Of a DNA stretch of 64,000 nucleotides, positions 49,583 through 63,400 are shown piece by piece (within the stretch, counting starts at the first letter, position 1; each line of letters opens with the position of its first letter). The DNA lies in NCBI RefSeq assembly GCF_037038585.1, contig NC_092521.1, positions 53,514,398 to 53,578,397 on the forward strand. The letters run 5' to 3'. The position numbers were made by a program, and so were the translations under genes. The notes beneath the pieces were generated by a model, which was not told the origin of the DNA, made no database searches, and was given only the letters and a program-made list of their open reading frames with translations. This stretch comes from Patagioenas fasciata (lineage: Eukaryota; Chordata; Aves; Columbiformes; Columbidae).

Positions 49583-52500
49583 CTTGCTTATACCATGCCA
49601 TACACACCATATGCCAGAGCTGTGGGCAGTATAAAGAGGCATATGGCACTGATTTCTGTGGGGCTCCCATGATCCACCCTAGCAGAGAGTGAAGCCTGAC
49701 ACCGGCGCAGGAAAACAGATATAAAACCTTAAAAGCATGATCAGTACTTTGGGAAGAAGGTCAGCCGTGTGTTTTATGTGTTACCATTTCTCTGATAAAC
49801 TGGTGACTGTGCTGGTTCAGAGGACATATTGTGCCTTCAAAATTAATATTACAGTCAGACATGTCACTTAACATTTACACCATGACCTTCTAGTTTGATG
49901 AGAGAAACTTTCATATCTCTATGTGATTTACAAAACTGTTTTTAATATGTTTTTACATTCTTTTGATAAGATTGTATGTGGTTTTATTGCTCGAGCACTT
50001 TTGTTCATAAAGCAGCTAAAAGAACAAAAATTACTTCAAAAAATAACCAATAAGCGCTCCACTGAATTAGAACATTATTGACTAAGTTTCATGCCTATAA
50101 TAAAACTAATAAAGCAGGTTACTGGAGCAGGATTTTTGATTTTCATTCAGATTTGTAATAAGACAGAAAGAAAATGGCTAATGGATATTGACTACCAAAG
50201 GTTACTGTGATGAAAGATAAAGGCTGAGAGACAGTTCAATCAGCACAACGGTGCCCAGGAACTTTTCTTCACACTGAAGATGAATTCGTGATACTATGGA
50301 TTGCTTTGTCCTACACAGAATAAATTTTCCGAAGTCTTACACAGAAACTTTCAATTTATATTGCATTAAAATATCCTACATTTATATTAGACATTTGTGG
50401 GAATTGCATAATTTTTTATTCATTATCCTTTGTAAATTTAGTCATTATACGGGGAGTAAACCCTATGGAATAACTTTACCATGAATCAACAAGGATGTTT
50501 CAGTGGAAGTAACAGTAAAAGTTCAACTTGGAAAAAATTTTGTTGTTGCAGAAATGCTTTTTCTGAAAATATTTTTGACCTAACTCCAGCATGGGAAAAA
50601 AAATCAATAGCATCCATTGGCAAAACCATTCCATCTCTTAATAGGGGAGGAACAACGCAGAATTAAAGATTTCACAGTATAAACCCAATATTCTTAACTT
50701 CAGAATTCTATAATTAAAATCCTAGATTTATAACTTCAGTCCTAGAAACATATCTATAGCAAATATTATCAAAAGACAATATGATAAACTAGGATACTTT
50801 ACTATCCATTTTTATCTACTCAGTTTAACTGTATTTTGGTCTAGAAAGTATTACTATTCCAAAATGAAAAAAGTGTCTTGGGACTGTAGATATAATCTCT
50901 TTTATCTTGCACATAGGCAGGAAACCATCAGCAATTGCTCCTAAAGTATATTTTAAATTTTGTTCCAGTCTGTGACTGGCCAGTGTGGCTGATACAAATA
51001 CTAATGGCCCAGCTCAGACTTGAGAGAGATGGAAATCATTCGATCAGACCCACATGCAATTTCACTCACTGTAGCCTAGGCCCAAGCAAAGGCCTAATAA
51101 ATAATTAATCCTGTGGAGAACTCTAAAACCTCCAGGTTGTGAGATGTGGGCACTTCCTATTATTTCCACAAAGCTCCAGTTTTCTTTTTGCAATAACCTT
51201 TCAAGATTTAAGAGGTGCAAGAACTGCTTTGCACAACCAAATGCATCCTGCAGGCTCCAGACCGTCTCCCGCACGGGTGTAATAGGAGGGAACATTTCTA
51301 GGTTTCCACATCAGCATTTTGGACACAGAGAGATAAGGAATGTTTTCAAACACTGTGTGTGCTTCCAGCAAAATGGAAAACTCAGGTAAATGAGCAAACG
51401 GTATATCTGGGTAACTCTTCCCAGAATGGTGATGACTCCTCTAGTCGGTTCTTACCTCAATATATTTTTTTCTGAATAGAAATAGGGTCATTCTCACGAG
51501 GCTAGGTTAATTCCACCTTGTAAGAATGATAATAAACTAGCATTTGTTCTGAAATAAAAATGAATTAATAAAATGAAGAAAATACATCTGAATTCTCTTT
51601 ACTAGTTGTTTAGGCAAATAGTGTGAGGTACTTGATATATTTCTGTTCCTTAGCAGTTACAAATGTTACTGTTTATTTTTTTAAATGTCTTTCTCTGAAT
51701 ATTTTGCAATATGTATTTAAGAATGATGTCCATAAATTTTTCAACAGTGAACTTTTGTATTGCTTGTAAACACAAAAATGAGGTTTTTGAGAATCAAACC
51801 TGCTTCAGAGTTTAACAAATAACTATTTAAATCCCTCATCTTATCAGTCTTTATTTGCCTTTCTTTTTCCTTTAGTCTACTTCAATCAATTCAACTCTTG
51901 CAAATGGCCCCTTTCCACTGTGCTGCAGAGCCCTCTTGTCCTGGGGATAGTTCCAGAGCTGCCCACAATTATCTCCAAATGCCTTCAGCTATTGGGCTGG
52001 CACCTATGAGAGGTAAATATGACTCAGCTGCTTTCTGGTCAGCATTTTTGATCCTTGCAAAATAAATGGTGCTGTAATCATCTTAATTCCTCTAATTTCT
52101 ACAACTAAGCAATTTTAAAAAACTACTTTAAACATTTTTGCAAATATGTTTTATGTATTGTATCTGTTTTATATATATGTTTATTCACTTGGAAAGAAAG
52201 AAAATAGGGCAAAAAAAGAAATCCCCTTCTAAGTTGCTGAACAAAGTAAAATTACAATAACATACATAGTTGGAAGAAAAAACACATTAATTCTGTGTTT
52301 TGATTAATAAACCATTTGTAGGAAGAAATGCTGTATTAGAGCTAAAGCTAGATCAGGTAACACACACTTTTCAATGAAAACAGTTTTCACAGTGGAAACA
52401 TCATATTGCTTATGCAAACTCTTTGAGCTAAGCAAAGGCCTTTTCTAAGTCTCCAAATCCTTTTCTTGCTTTAGCGAAGACCTCTACCATTGATTTTATA

Positions 52501-55500
52501 CTCTTTATATGGATAAAAAAATGGTTCAAGAATGAGAAAGGTTGCCATTGAAGTCACTTACAAAATAATAAATCATTAACTTGTTTTCTTTATGGAGGGG
52601 ATGATGCCAAATAAATAACTTTTATTATACGTCAAAAATCACCAGTACTGAGAGTCTTTGACACTCTTTAAACACTTTGGTGTATCTATAGAAATGCACT
52701 TTCCACTGCTGAGGACTTCTGAGATCCCAGCTGACCAAAATGTGTTTTTTCATCTTGGTTTACCCATTCAGCTCCAGTTCAGTCCTCTTCTTCAAAGGAG
52801 GAGAACTTCACTGAAGAGCCAGCGGACACAGGAACAAAAAGAAGGATTTTGTTTGTTTGTTTATAATTCTCCTTTGTGAGATGGCCCAGGAGTAAAAAAG
52901 AGAATAGTTCACAGTCTGGTAAGATCAGAACAGCAAAAGTATTAGCAGCATGGCACACAATAAAGCATTGCTTACTTGGGAATTCTGTTCTCCCAGCCAG
53001 CACCATCCTGTGAGATTCACAGATGAGCTCCAGACTCTGCCGCAGACTTGCTTCGGGACCCAAGATTCTCCGGATCTCCAGAGACTTTTCTTCCCTGAAG
53101 AGCCCTAAGAGAATGATGCAAAACAGATCTGACCCTCTACAGAATATCTGGTTATTTTTCTAGTTTTTTTTGGTTGGTTGGTTGTTTTTTTTTTCTGTTT
53201 GGATGTGTAGATTCTTAAATACTCCTTTAAAATTTGAGGTTCATTTTCATTCCCAGTGACAATGTTCATATCCCAGACAATTTGTATTTATTTTTATGAG
53301 CATATTTTCTTTAATCGTGCCATGGACCAGGCAACTAATTCTCTCCTTCTGGATGGCTGTGGTGAGACCACACATGCTCTCCGCTCTGAGCACTAGCAGA
53401 CTGGAAAGAGATGAGAAGACAGAGCAAGAACAAAATACCATTAGAAACACAACATCGTACCCGTCTGAATTGTTCTTATATGGTTCCTCACTGAACTGTC
53501 AGACTTCAGGATCTTCAGCCTCCATGGCCTGGCTATGAATCCTTATTTTCCACTGACTTATCATTCCAAAAGTGATGGCAAAGCTGCATCCAAAGAACTA
53601 TCCATTAGCCCTTGGAGGCAGTCTAAAAGAACCAGCATCCTATACTATGCTTTCTGGTTAAGAGACACTGAGATTAGAAAAGGACATATTGAGCTGATCA
53701 GGCTGAGTGAATAAAGAGCCTCTGTGGAGTATCTAACGAGGGAAGTTTTGAAGTGCAGTACACCAGTTTTATGGAGGGATGGCACTGATGGGAAATCCAG
53801 TCTCTGTATTAAAGTGCTCATTGATTAGTTATTTCCAAAAGCACAACCAGGATCTATTTTGAGTGCACAGTGGGTATTCATCCAAACTATGCTTTCCCTA
53901 TTTCAAGTAAATGGAAAAGATGGAAAAGTTTGGCATAATTACACAGACGGTATTGGCCTCCATTTTAAAGGGAATTGCAATTTGAATTTCAGTCTCACCT
54001 AAAGATGATTTTGAGAAGAAACTTGTGCTTCCAGATTTCAAACTACAAAGCATCCAATTTGTTTCTGACAGCAGTGTTATTGTCTAAAGGAGAAACACAT
54101 TGTGGTGAGTACTCCTGCCTTGACATAAAAAGCAATTTTATCTCCCTGTCCAAGATGACCTCATCAGGGAGACATCTTTCAGTAGCATGGGTCTCACCTG
54201 AACATCTGGAAACAAAACAATAGTTCAGAGACCTGTTTTTTCAGTTTACACCATCTGTGTAGCTCCTGGGGCAGGTTTTATACCTCTATTGATGCATGGG
54301 ACACTGGAGAATCAGTCAGAAAGTGTTATTGACTGCTCCCATCTCTGCAGCGTGCCTGGTGACATTCACCTTAAATGTGTTTCACAGTTAGGGATTCAAG
54401 TATAGTCTTTCTCTACAGGCCTGTAACTCTAGCCTTACCTAAAACACATCATTTTTAAAGATAAATTCTTTAAAACATTTTGTTATTTTATGGTCATTAC
54501 AAGCTTTCAGAGAAGTGATGGCTTGCAATGCATGCTCCCCATAGCAGCCCAGTGGTGGGTGTCCTTTTTGCAGATTCTGCCACCCTTCTGGCACTGCAGC
54601 AGACAGAAAGATGAGCGTTTGCAGGGGAATCCAACTATTCAACAGCTTAAAGCCATACTGTGGCACTTTTACATAAACCTGTCTCTTATACTTCACCTGT
54701 TTTTTCATGCATAGAGCGTGCATTTTCTGATCATTATTTTTGTCCACAATCAAGCACACAGAGTATAGGTCACTAGCAGCCTCATGAGCTCTATTTGTGC
54801 CATGTATCTTCACCATAAATTCCTACTTTTCCTATCCCCCTACCCGCAACACTTCTGGTGGCATTTCCAGTCATCTGTTAATTTCTGCTAGCATTTTGAT
54901 GGGCCTCAGGCCTCCCACTTGTTAGTCTATTATCTAGTTCCCCATCTCTCATACTCTCGAGCTTTCCTTTACTTGGACAGTCATAGTAATACAACTTCTT
55001 GTTCTTCAGGCCTTCGTAGCTTTGCTTTAGCCTATGGACAACAACTATCATCAAGGATAAGAAGATGTAGCAAGCCTTTGCTTACTACAGCCCTCCGTGT
55101 CGGATTGCCTTCTGAGAGGCTATGCAGTGCAATTTTCCATTTGTGTATCAGTAACTGAAAGGATGCAGTTTATTATTGCTGCTGATCAAGAGTAAGTCTG
55201 AAAGTTCAATTTTTATTTGAAACAACCCATTGATTCAAATGGTTCAAGCAAAGCTTCTTAGCTACAACTAAAGAAAAGCTTTGGGTGGATGGTGAAATAA
55301 ATCAAGAGTTTATTTGCTAGTTTTTAACAGGCCATTTGCTCAAGGTGGAATATGGCCTCTGGCACAGCATATGCGACAATCAGTGAGAAGTGCTTGTACT
55401 GAGGAAGCAGCAGCTACTGTCTACTATTTTTGTGACAAATATTCATCTTTATGTGCTGCATTATTTTTCTAGCCAACATCTTTGTTACCAGCTCTTCAAC

Positions 55501-58500
55501 AAACTGTAGTGAAACTGTCTGAAATGCTATGGCAGATCCAGATAAATGCAATCATGAACATCTTGTAGCAAACTGAATATAAAAAAGAATATTAAAATCA
55601 GTATTATATTGAATTAAATTAGCTTTACTGCCTGCAAAATATTTATTGTACTCTTCTTTTCAGCACTGAATATTGTTTTTCTTCTCCCAAACTGTTCCTC
55701 TTCAAGATGTGTACCAGGCTGTCAGACTGACAATGCCAAATTACCTTGCATCCCAGAAATTTGGGGGATGAATCTGGAGGCTTTGGCAACTGGACAGACA
55801 GGTGGTTCATATGGTACACAGTGAAAAATGTGGGACGTGGTTTGGGAATGTAATAAGCGCACATTAGCTGGAGGTTTCTGCTATAGTATTCAGTAGCAAA
55901 ATATTTAATGATGCTGACATTTAAATTGTGATAATTAGATTTCCTAGTTAGCACCACATTGAGAAGAATGGGAACAGTTTAGATATTGCTCAGAGCTATT
56001 ATTGCAGACTGTCTGCAAACTCTGATTGGCAAGAATGACCTGGTTCATATTCTATTTATACATGAGTTTCATTTTGGCTTTAATGAAAGATTAGCTTCTG
56101 GATGGCAGTTCTCTACCATTATGTAGCAATGTGAGGATGGGAATCACAAAAGCCTTTCTTTCAGTCAAGCTCGGAGCTCCTCTGGTGACACAGCCCCAGA
56201 ACTCACTACCTCTGCAAATACTGGCCTGCAAATACGGCCATGGCACCTACCATGGGTTTTGATGGAACAGAGATTATCTAAATGTCTTAGAAGGTACACT
56301 GGACATTTGAGTAGAAAACCTTTTCTTGGCAAAAAGATTGCAGGAAGAGCAACTCCAAGATATTTGTCCCCTTGCTGTGAAGGGTTTGCTACACTGGGCA
56401 GAATGGAGAGCAGCACCCAATGTGACAGAGTGACAGCCTCCATCTGATGGCCAGTTTTGCTGTCTTTTTTAGTAACTGTGGGGAAGCAATCTTTGTGTAA
56501 AAAACATCTTCTGCCAGCTGACTGTTTCCGCCGCGGTGTTTTTGCAACAGAACAGCTTTGGTGGCTAGGATGAGGAAAGAATCTACTGTCCTGTCCATTT
56601 TAAGAAATATTAGGATCATTATTTTTCTCCTTTGGGCAGGGGACTGGCCTCACCATTGACTATTCCTTTGGCCCACGTGACAAATGAATTATTTCAGTTT
56701 GTATACCCTCGTCAGAGTTTTGGGGAAGGCAGTTTGTCTTCTGAAGCTCTGCCTGTGGCCAGCTCACTCCTCAGCCAGGTGAGACTGTGCACAAGTGCAA
56801 GCCCTGGAAGGAGGGAGCCCATCACCCTGGTGTGGGGGTTCCTGCCAGAGGAATGGGCAGGGGCGCCTGCCTGGGGCTGAAGGTGGAAAGGAGCCTGAAA
56901 GGAGCTGCATTTGAGGAGGTGGCTCTGCTGAGAGAGGACCCGTTCAAGGAAAAAGAAGGCTAGAGTAGAACTGGAGAGGCAAAAGAAGCATGTAAGGGAT
57001 AAATGGGGGGATGCAAGAATGCATGGTGGAGAATGGAGACAAAAGAAAAAATAATACGGATAAGATCCAAGGCGGGAGAAAAATGAAAGCATGGAGACAG
57101 ACGGTCTGTAACCACTGGGGTTTTCTGCCCTCCAAGAAGCCAGGCTGATCCCAGGAGCACCTGCACCCTGCAGCCATCAGTCAATATCTAAGAAACCTAA
57201 TAACAATGTGTGAATCTCACTTTCCCTCATTTTCAAATGGCTGGCTTTCAGTCTAGCACAACTCCCCACTGCTCCAGTAGCAAAAGCGATCAGGAAGCAA
57301 AGATTTATGCTGTACTTGTGGGAATAAACAATAGTACTGGCTTAAAAATAAAGTTCAAATGCTGCATGCCTAGTTTTTGAAGAAATCATTAAGCCCTGCA
57401 AAACAACTCTAAATGAGCTTTTTTATTAAAATGTTTTTTAAAAGCTGCAGAACAAAGCACTCAGAATTTAAGAAAAGCAACCAGAATTAACAGGGACTCA
57501 GTACACTCCCCATGCGTGTGCTCACTATGAGACAGTCTTTAATTAAGTGATCATCTAATATTTCATGCACAAGACCTTTGCCTGATTCCACACACAGGGC
57601 AATGAGCCTTCACAATTTTTTCAGCTCTTGTATAGCACATTTCTGTAGCAGGCTTTTTATCTTGCTCCACAGTAATTAAATGTATTTATTGAGCTGTAGT
57701 AGGTTAACAAGGGAACTAGCTGAGGAGGAGCAGAATGGAGGAATGACTTGGTGCGTAACTAATCATTCATAAAATTCTTATAGTGACAGTTTCTACAGGG
57801 ATTTCTGAATTTGCAAACTGCCTCACTGTTGCTTTATTTCTTTACTGTGAAAATCAGGCTTTGTTTATTTTGTCTGGCCTATATACAGAGTAAGGGGTGA
57901 ACTTACATAGCAGCTTTCTTCTTGGAGGAAGCACTAAGATGGTCTTTTGACCTATATTACTGTCTATTTTCATGAAACTTTCAGGACATGAATAATGCAT
58001 AACTTTTGACCTGCTGTCAAATCTGGCCAGTGGCATGCACCTGAGCTGAAAGACAGACACCCCCAGCCCACAATCACACTCACCCACAGTCACTCAACCA
58101 ATCACTCACCCGAGTGTGAGCACCCAGGCCCCATTTCCCTGGGCCAAACAGATTCACTCCACATATGGGAGCTTGCAGAAGATTTTTTCCCAGTGTCTAC
58201 AGCATTAGACTTTCACAGAAAGGTTTGACTCCCACATTTGTGAAGCCTTATCATGGGTTCCCCAGCAGGGAATGCCTGGCAGAATAGAAAGTACTGGTGC
58301 TGCCAAGCCAGGTCTGCAAGGGAGGAAGGCACCAAAATGCAGCCTGTGAATCCCTGCTGGGTGAGCATCATCAGCTGATCAGCTTTTAACACCAAATGCA
58401 CTGCTTCATCGGAAAGAATACCTCTGACCATACACATAGCCTCAAGCTTGCAGTATCTGCAAACAGCCAATTTGCTCACAGTGTGGAAGCTTATCATCAG

Positions 58501-60282
58501 GCAGCTAATTCAGCTTTCCTCCACTGAGAGAATAAATTCTATTTACTTACCTGTTATCAGCAACAATAGTTGTTTAAGGAGAATGAAATAGAACATGATT
58601 GATTAGTTCTTTCTCCAGTTCTTTGAAGATCCAAGGTGTTTTTTTGTCATTCATCATGCCACATTCACACAAGCATGATTTCTTTCAAGGTACCACTGCA
58701 GCTATCATGGTAACAGAGTGGATTATTCAGCAACGTGTTAGGCATTAGTAGCTGTATTTTTCCAATCTTCACTGTAACATGCATATAAGATTTCTAAGGC
58801 TACCATATGCCTTACAGCTTTTTCTTCCATACTTTATTTAGACAGGAAAACCTGTTGGTTTCTGTATAAATTTCAGAGTCTAGAAATAAGCTGCAATCCT
58901 CTGAACTAAAACTGGAGTTCAGATGTATCTCTTTGCTAGCAGAAAAGACAGTAGAACCTTTATTTATTTATTTACTCCCTTATTCTTTATCTGTATGGGT
59001 AAAGAGCAAATTTTCCTTTTGTTGAAAAGTCTCTTACCAAGGCTTGGGTCTTTTCTTCACCCCTGGGCATTCTCTTCATGGAGCTACAGTTGGTCAAAAT
59101 AGAGCCAGCAGAGCTGCAGTCATGTCCTCACTTGTTTGCGATTAGAGCCTGTCATTCGTTTTACAATAGACAATAACATTTCCCATTTACAACAGGTGGT
59201 GGAGCAAATGCAATCCAGACAGGCATTCACCCGGCACAGCAGCTGTGGCTCTACCTCCCATGGGACACTCCATGAAAAAGTCAATACTGTCCCAAGGCAT
59301 GGTTTTTCCTAAAAATTATCCATGTGCTTGAACAGAGACAGCATACACGTTCCTTGCCCTGACCTCATCCTTTTTGCTCCTCTACTGGGCATGTTCACAC
59401 TCTCCCATGAGCCTCTAAGCCAAGACTCCTTAGGACCTAGAATTCTGCACGTCAGTGCTGAAGACGAAGGTACGCTTCAGCAAGATGGAGGAGGGAGGAG
59501 TCTATGGGCCATTATTTTTGGTAGTCAGATGCTGAAGGGGTAACACCAATTCCACTACAGCCCAAGTCTTCTTTCTTTTTTTCCCTTCCTTTACAGGGTC
59601 AAAAGCTCCCTGCTCATTCAGATGTCTTGTGGACTAGGAAAATTGGGGAAACAAGACAGGGCATGTAGAAAGGCATGCAGGTGATCAGAGGACAGATAGA
59701 CTAAGTGGTGTACTCGTATTCTCTCATTTTAGAAACACCAAATATATATACTGTCTGTCTGACACCTACAAAGATCTCATCTTACCATTCCTGATCAGCA
59801 ACAGGCACTGTGAAAGGGCACCAATGCTTGAACTCCCCTTTTCAAAGTGTGTCCATGCTGTGTGAGGTCTTACATGGAGAGAGAAGAACCGTGGGGATGG
59901 TTCTTGCCTTAAGTGAAGAATGATTACTTCTCTGTGTGGAGGAAAGGCAGGTGCATTACAGGACAGTCCCATTAAAAAAAAATTTATTATGAATAAACTG
60001 CATTGAAGTACTCTGAGGCCCCAGCTCTGTTTTCAGCTGAACTAACCTTAAGATCACCTTTTAACTGATTTAATTTTAATCAAGTGAGGGGAGTGACTGA
60101 TAGGTCTGAGGGGAAAAGGAAAGAAATGCAACTGATGAGAAAACCTGCAGCTGCACTGGATTAATCACATCTTGCACTAATTCATTGCTCCATGCCCTGC
60201 TGAGGATGGAGAGAGAGAGAGAGAGAGAGAGGAGTTTCATGGGCAGCTGGCAGTCAGCCAAGGTTGACCCACTACATCTTCA
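49583..60282. other. long non-coding stretch
   Basis: Nearly 10.7 kb without a recognised gene or clear transposon. The sequence is strongly AT-rich with T runs (53164-53171, 53185-53194). Very weak CR1-like wording near 53330-53460 is recorded under rejected items. Frames such as 54439-54816 and 56712-57092 lack motifs and splice context. Conserved non-coding elements could be present but cannot be seen without alignment. Confidence 0.5.
60209..60231. repeat. (GA)n microsatellite
   Basis: A perfect GA dinucleotide run of about 23 bp. Confidence 0.9.
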
Positions 60283-60420
60283 TGGAATAACAGAATCACA
60301 AAATTATGGGATCATAGAATAGTTTGGGCTGGAGTGGACCTTCAAAGGTCATCTAGTCCACCCCCGCTTTAATGAGCAGGAACATCTTCAACCAGATGCA
60401 ACCTTGCGACCAGGGCATCA
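60283..60420 (-). mobile_element. CR1 LINE 3'-end fragment
   Basis: The plus strand reads ACAGAATCACAAAATTATGG, then GGATCATAGAATAGTTTGGG and 'accttcaaaggtcatctagt', the antisense of a CR1 3' terminus including octamer copies. Similarity is lost within about 140 bp, so it is a very short 5'-truncated copy. Confidence 0.82.
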
Positions 60421-63400
60421 GCACTCCAAGCCCAGTGCTGCCCAAAAACATGCACTGGATGTTGGATAATATGCATGGAAGCTTCTGGGCTGTCCATTCA
60501 ATGTGAGCTGATGGAGCAAGCAGACAGACACCTGCACATGGGCTGGCATCTTCATCCGTTTCAGCTTGCAGTTTGGAGCACCAAGGTGTATTACAGAGGG
60601 AGCCAGGTGCTCCCTGCCAAGCAGTGGGGCAGCCCTGCTTGAGTGGCTTCATGGGCTCCCTGGAGCTTTCCTGGGAATTGCCTGGCATGCAAGACCAAGA
60701 AAGCTCCATTTTGAGGGGACTCCAGGTTATTACTCTGACATAATAAAATAATTAGATGTAATGGGAAATGCTGAAGGAGATGATGCCAAAAGGACTGTCA
60801 AGTGCACAGAAGTAGTACTCCAGGAAAAGAATGGAAAATACTCCTTTAATGGCTTCATATAATCAGAACTCTAGACATTTCTGTTTAAAGTTGCAAATAC
60901 ACATTTTCCAAAAGAAGCTTTTATTATGTTCCTGTCAAAAATAATCCTTTCCTTCAATCTATAAAAATATGGAAAGGTGTAAAAGAAAATAATCTGTCCT
61001 GCTTTTGCTTCAATTGATACAAACACAAGAGGAAATCTTAACTTTTAAATGCCATCCCAACATCACAATTTCTTAGCAGTTTACACTGAAGATATAATAT
61101 GTTGGTTCTCTGAGCAGCAGAAGACCAGGCATACTCATACATGAGTGATTCTTTTCTAATGAAAAATTAGCCCTTAGCTTTTAGTAAGAATCTATATTCT
61201 TCCATGTTATTTATAGCAGTGTTTCTAGTTGAGTCAGACATGCTGAGAAATGTGAATGAAATCATCATTGGGATTTTTGTTGTTTTATGTAAACAGAAGT
61301 GACCTGAGACCTCTTGTACAAATGGTGCTGTGCATGTTTCTGAATCCATGGCTTTTGTGTCATGATGATTAGAAGTAGCTACAAAAACAAGGCTAAGTCT
61401 ACAAGTAAAGAGCTCCTGCAACTTATTCTCATGTATTTTAAACATTCATTTTGGAAAAGCAGCTCCAGCCAGACCTTCATTGCAACAGAGTGACAGCATA
61501 AATCAGAATAAATCTAGAAACAAACAGGGCTTAAATCATAAGAATTCTATGTCTGTAAGTAGCAGATACCCTCCACCTATACCTACATTTGGCTACAGTT
61601 GCCAAAGTATTTGTTTATATTGGGAGATTTAGCCTTTTGGAAACTGCAACCATTTCCTGCCAGTTTATGCTATACAGCTATATTTTTAATGAGGTCATTT
61701 ACTGGAGGGTTTTGGATCAAAATCCAGAGCATTCCCAGATTGGCATGGGTTGCCAAGAACCATTGGAGATAAAAATAGAGTGGATGACTCTTTCGTACAG
61801 GGAAAAATGAAATCAGTAAATTCATTTTTAATTATTATGTCCTTGATCTGGGAGAGATGTCATATATTACAAATCTAATTAATGCTTAGCTTTTTTTTTT
61901 TTTCCTGATTTATTCATTCTTGAGCAGATTTCTATTATTCCTCTGTGCTATTAAATATAGTGGTCCTGATTCTCATGAACAATAGGTTTCTGTCCCCTTC
62001 TGATAGCTCAAGGAGCCCTGAAGGTAAGAGAAAGTTACACTCATTTTTATGTTCCTTCTGTACTTTTGGAGCAAGGCCCGAGTCCATTACAAGTGAGAAT
62101 AAAGGTAGCTTCGCTTCTTAAAAGAGAACAGATGTATTCCTTGTACAGGAGTACTTATATGTCTTTAGCTCAGCTTTGACTTTTGCATTGGTTTAGCTAC
62201 AGCAACCTGGGCAGATAAATACTATCTATGAAGAGAACTGCTGAAGACTATGTTTATCGTTCTAGATTAGTTAGCATCTGCCAGCAGCCAAAGTATCCCA
62301 AACCGTTTCTAATTCCCCCAAGAAAGGATCTGTATCCTTGTTCTATTATTTTATTTCATTTCTGTGCTAGTAGCAATGGTCTGAAATATGAAGGGCACTG
62401 ACTCTCCAAAAAGTCACACTTCAGTGTGACTATTCATGTTATGCTGGTTCAAGTTTATATTCACAACCTCAAAAATGAGGGTCACTCTTGAGACAAAATT
62501 AGACTCTCTTGACCTCTTCTTATACAACTTGACAGATTCTCATTTAATTTATTATACATAGAGTAAAATAAGCTTAAGCTTGGGCTTTGAGGTTAATGGC
62601 GTATTCCCTGGAGTAAGCTCAATCCAATCGCTCTCGGTATCATCACTATTAGAACAACAGACTTTGAGGCTTCATCTTATTAAGCATCTATTCATATATC
62701 CTGAGATTTTCTTGAAGGGGAGCTTGAATGCAGCTAGCAAATTTAAATTGGCATCTAGTTTGATGCCATAATAGTATGTGTCTCTGGCTGTCATCAAGAC
62801 AGGGAGCTGAATACCACTGAACTGACTCCTTAGAGACATGCACGAGTTTGGAAGTTAATCAGTTAATTCAGTACCTAAAAATTCCTCTCAAATTGATTGA
62901 GTTAGCATGTTTCCAGATGTAAATAATTAATTTGTTTTATGCCTTGCTTATTAACCAGCTCTGCTCCATTGAGGCCTGCTATAATCTTCAGTAAGGGAAA
63001 CAAAAATTGGAGGATGAAGAAAACTGGGAAGAAAAATAATGATGAGAGGTGTTCTCTGTTAGCACAGGGGGTTGATGGACCATCCATAGCTGTTTAAATA
63101 GACAGTGTCAACAGAAGGATCAGCTCTGGTGCCTGTGCATCATTTACTGGTAGAAAGTACATCTCCGCTATTGCTTGCAATGCAATGCCTAAGACAAAGT
63201 GCTGTATCATAATGGGCAATTAGAGCCAAACTATGAAAAGCCTTGTTGCCTGCAACTAATCTGCAGGATGACAGTATTTCAAAAAATGGATAAATGCTAC
63301 CTGAGCAGGGGGAGGAAATTGCAATATCAGAGAAAGCACAGCATATTTTCCCATCAGCAATAGACGATATATCTCACAATATTCAATACATTGGCTGTTG

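Noticed and set aside
53320..53470. Weak CR1-like wording (VVRPHM and ERDEKTEQ in one frame)
   Set aside because: The match to the CR1 RT C-terminus is only a few residues and the rest does not align. It could be an ancient CR1/L3-type relic but I cannot support it.
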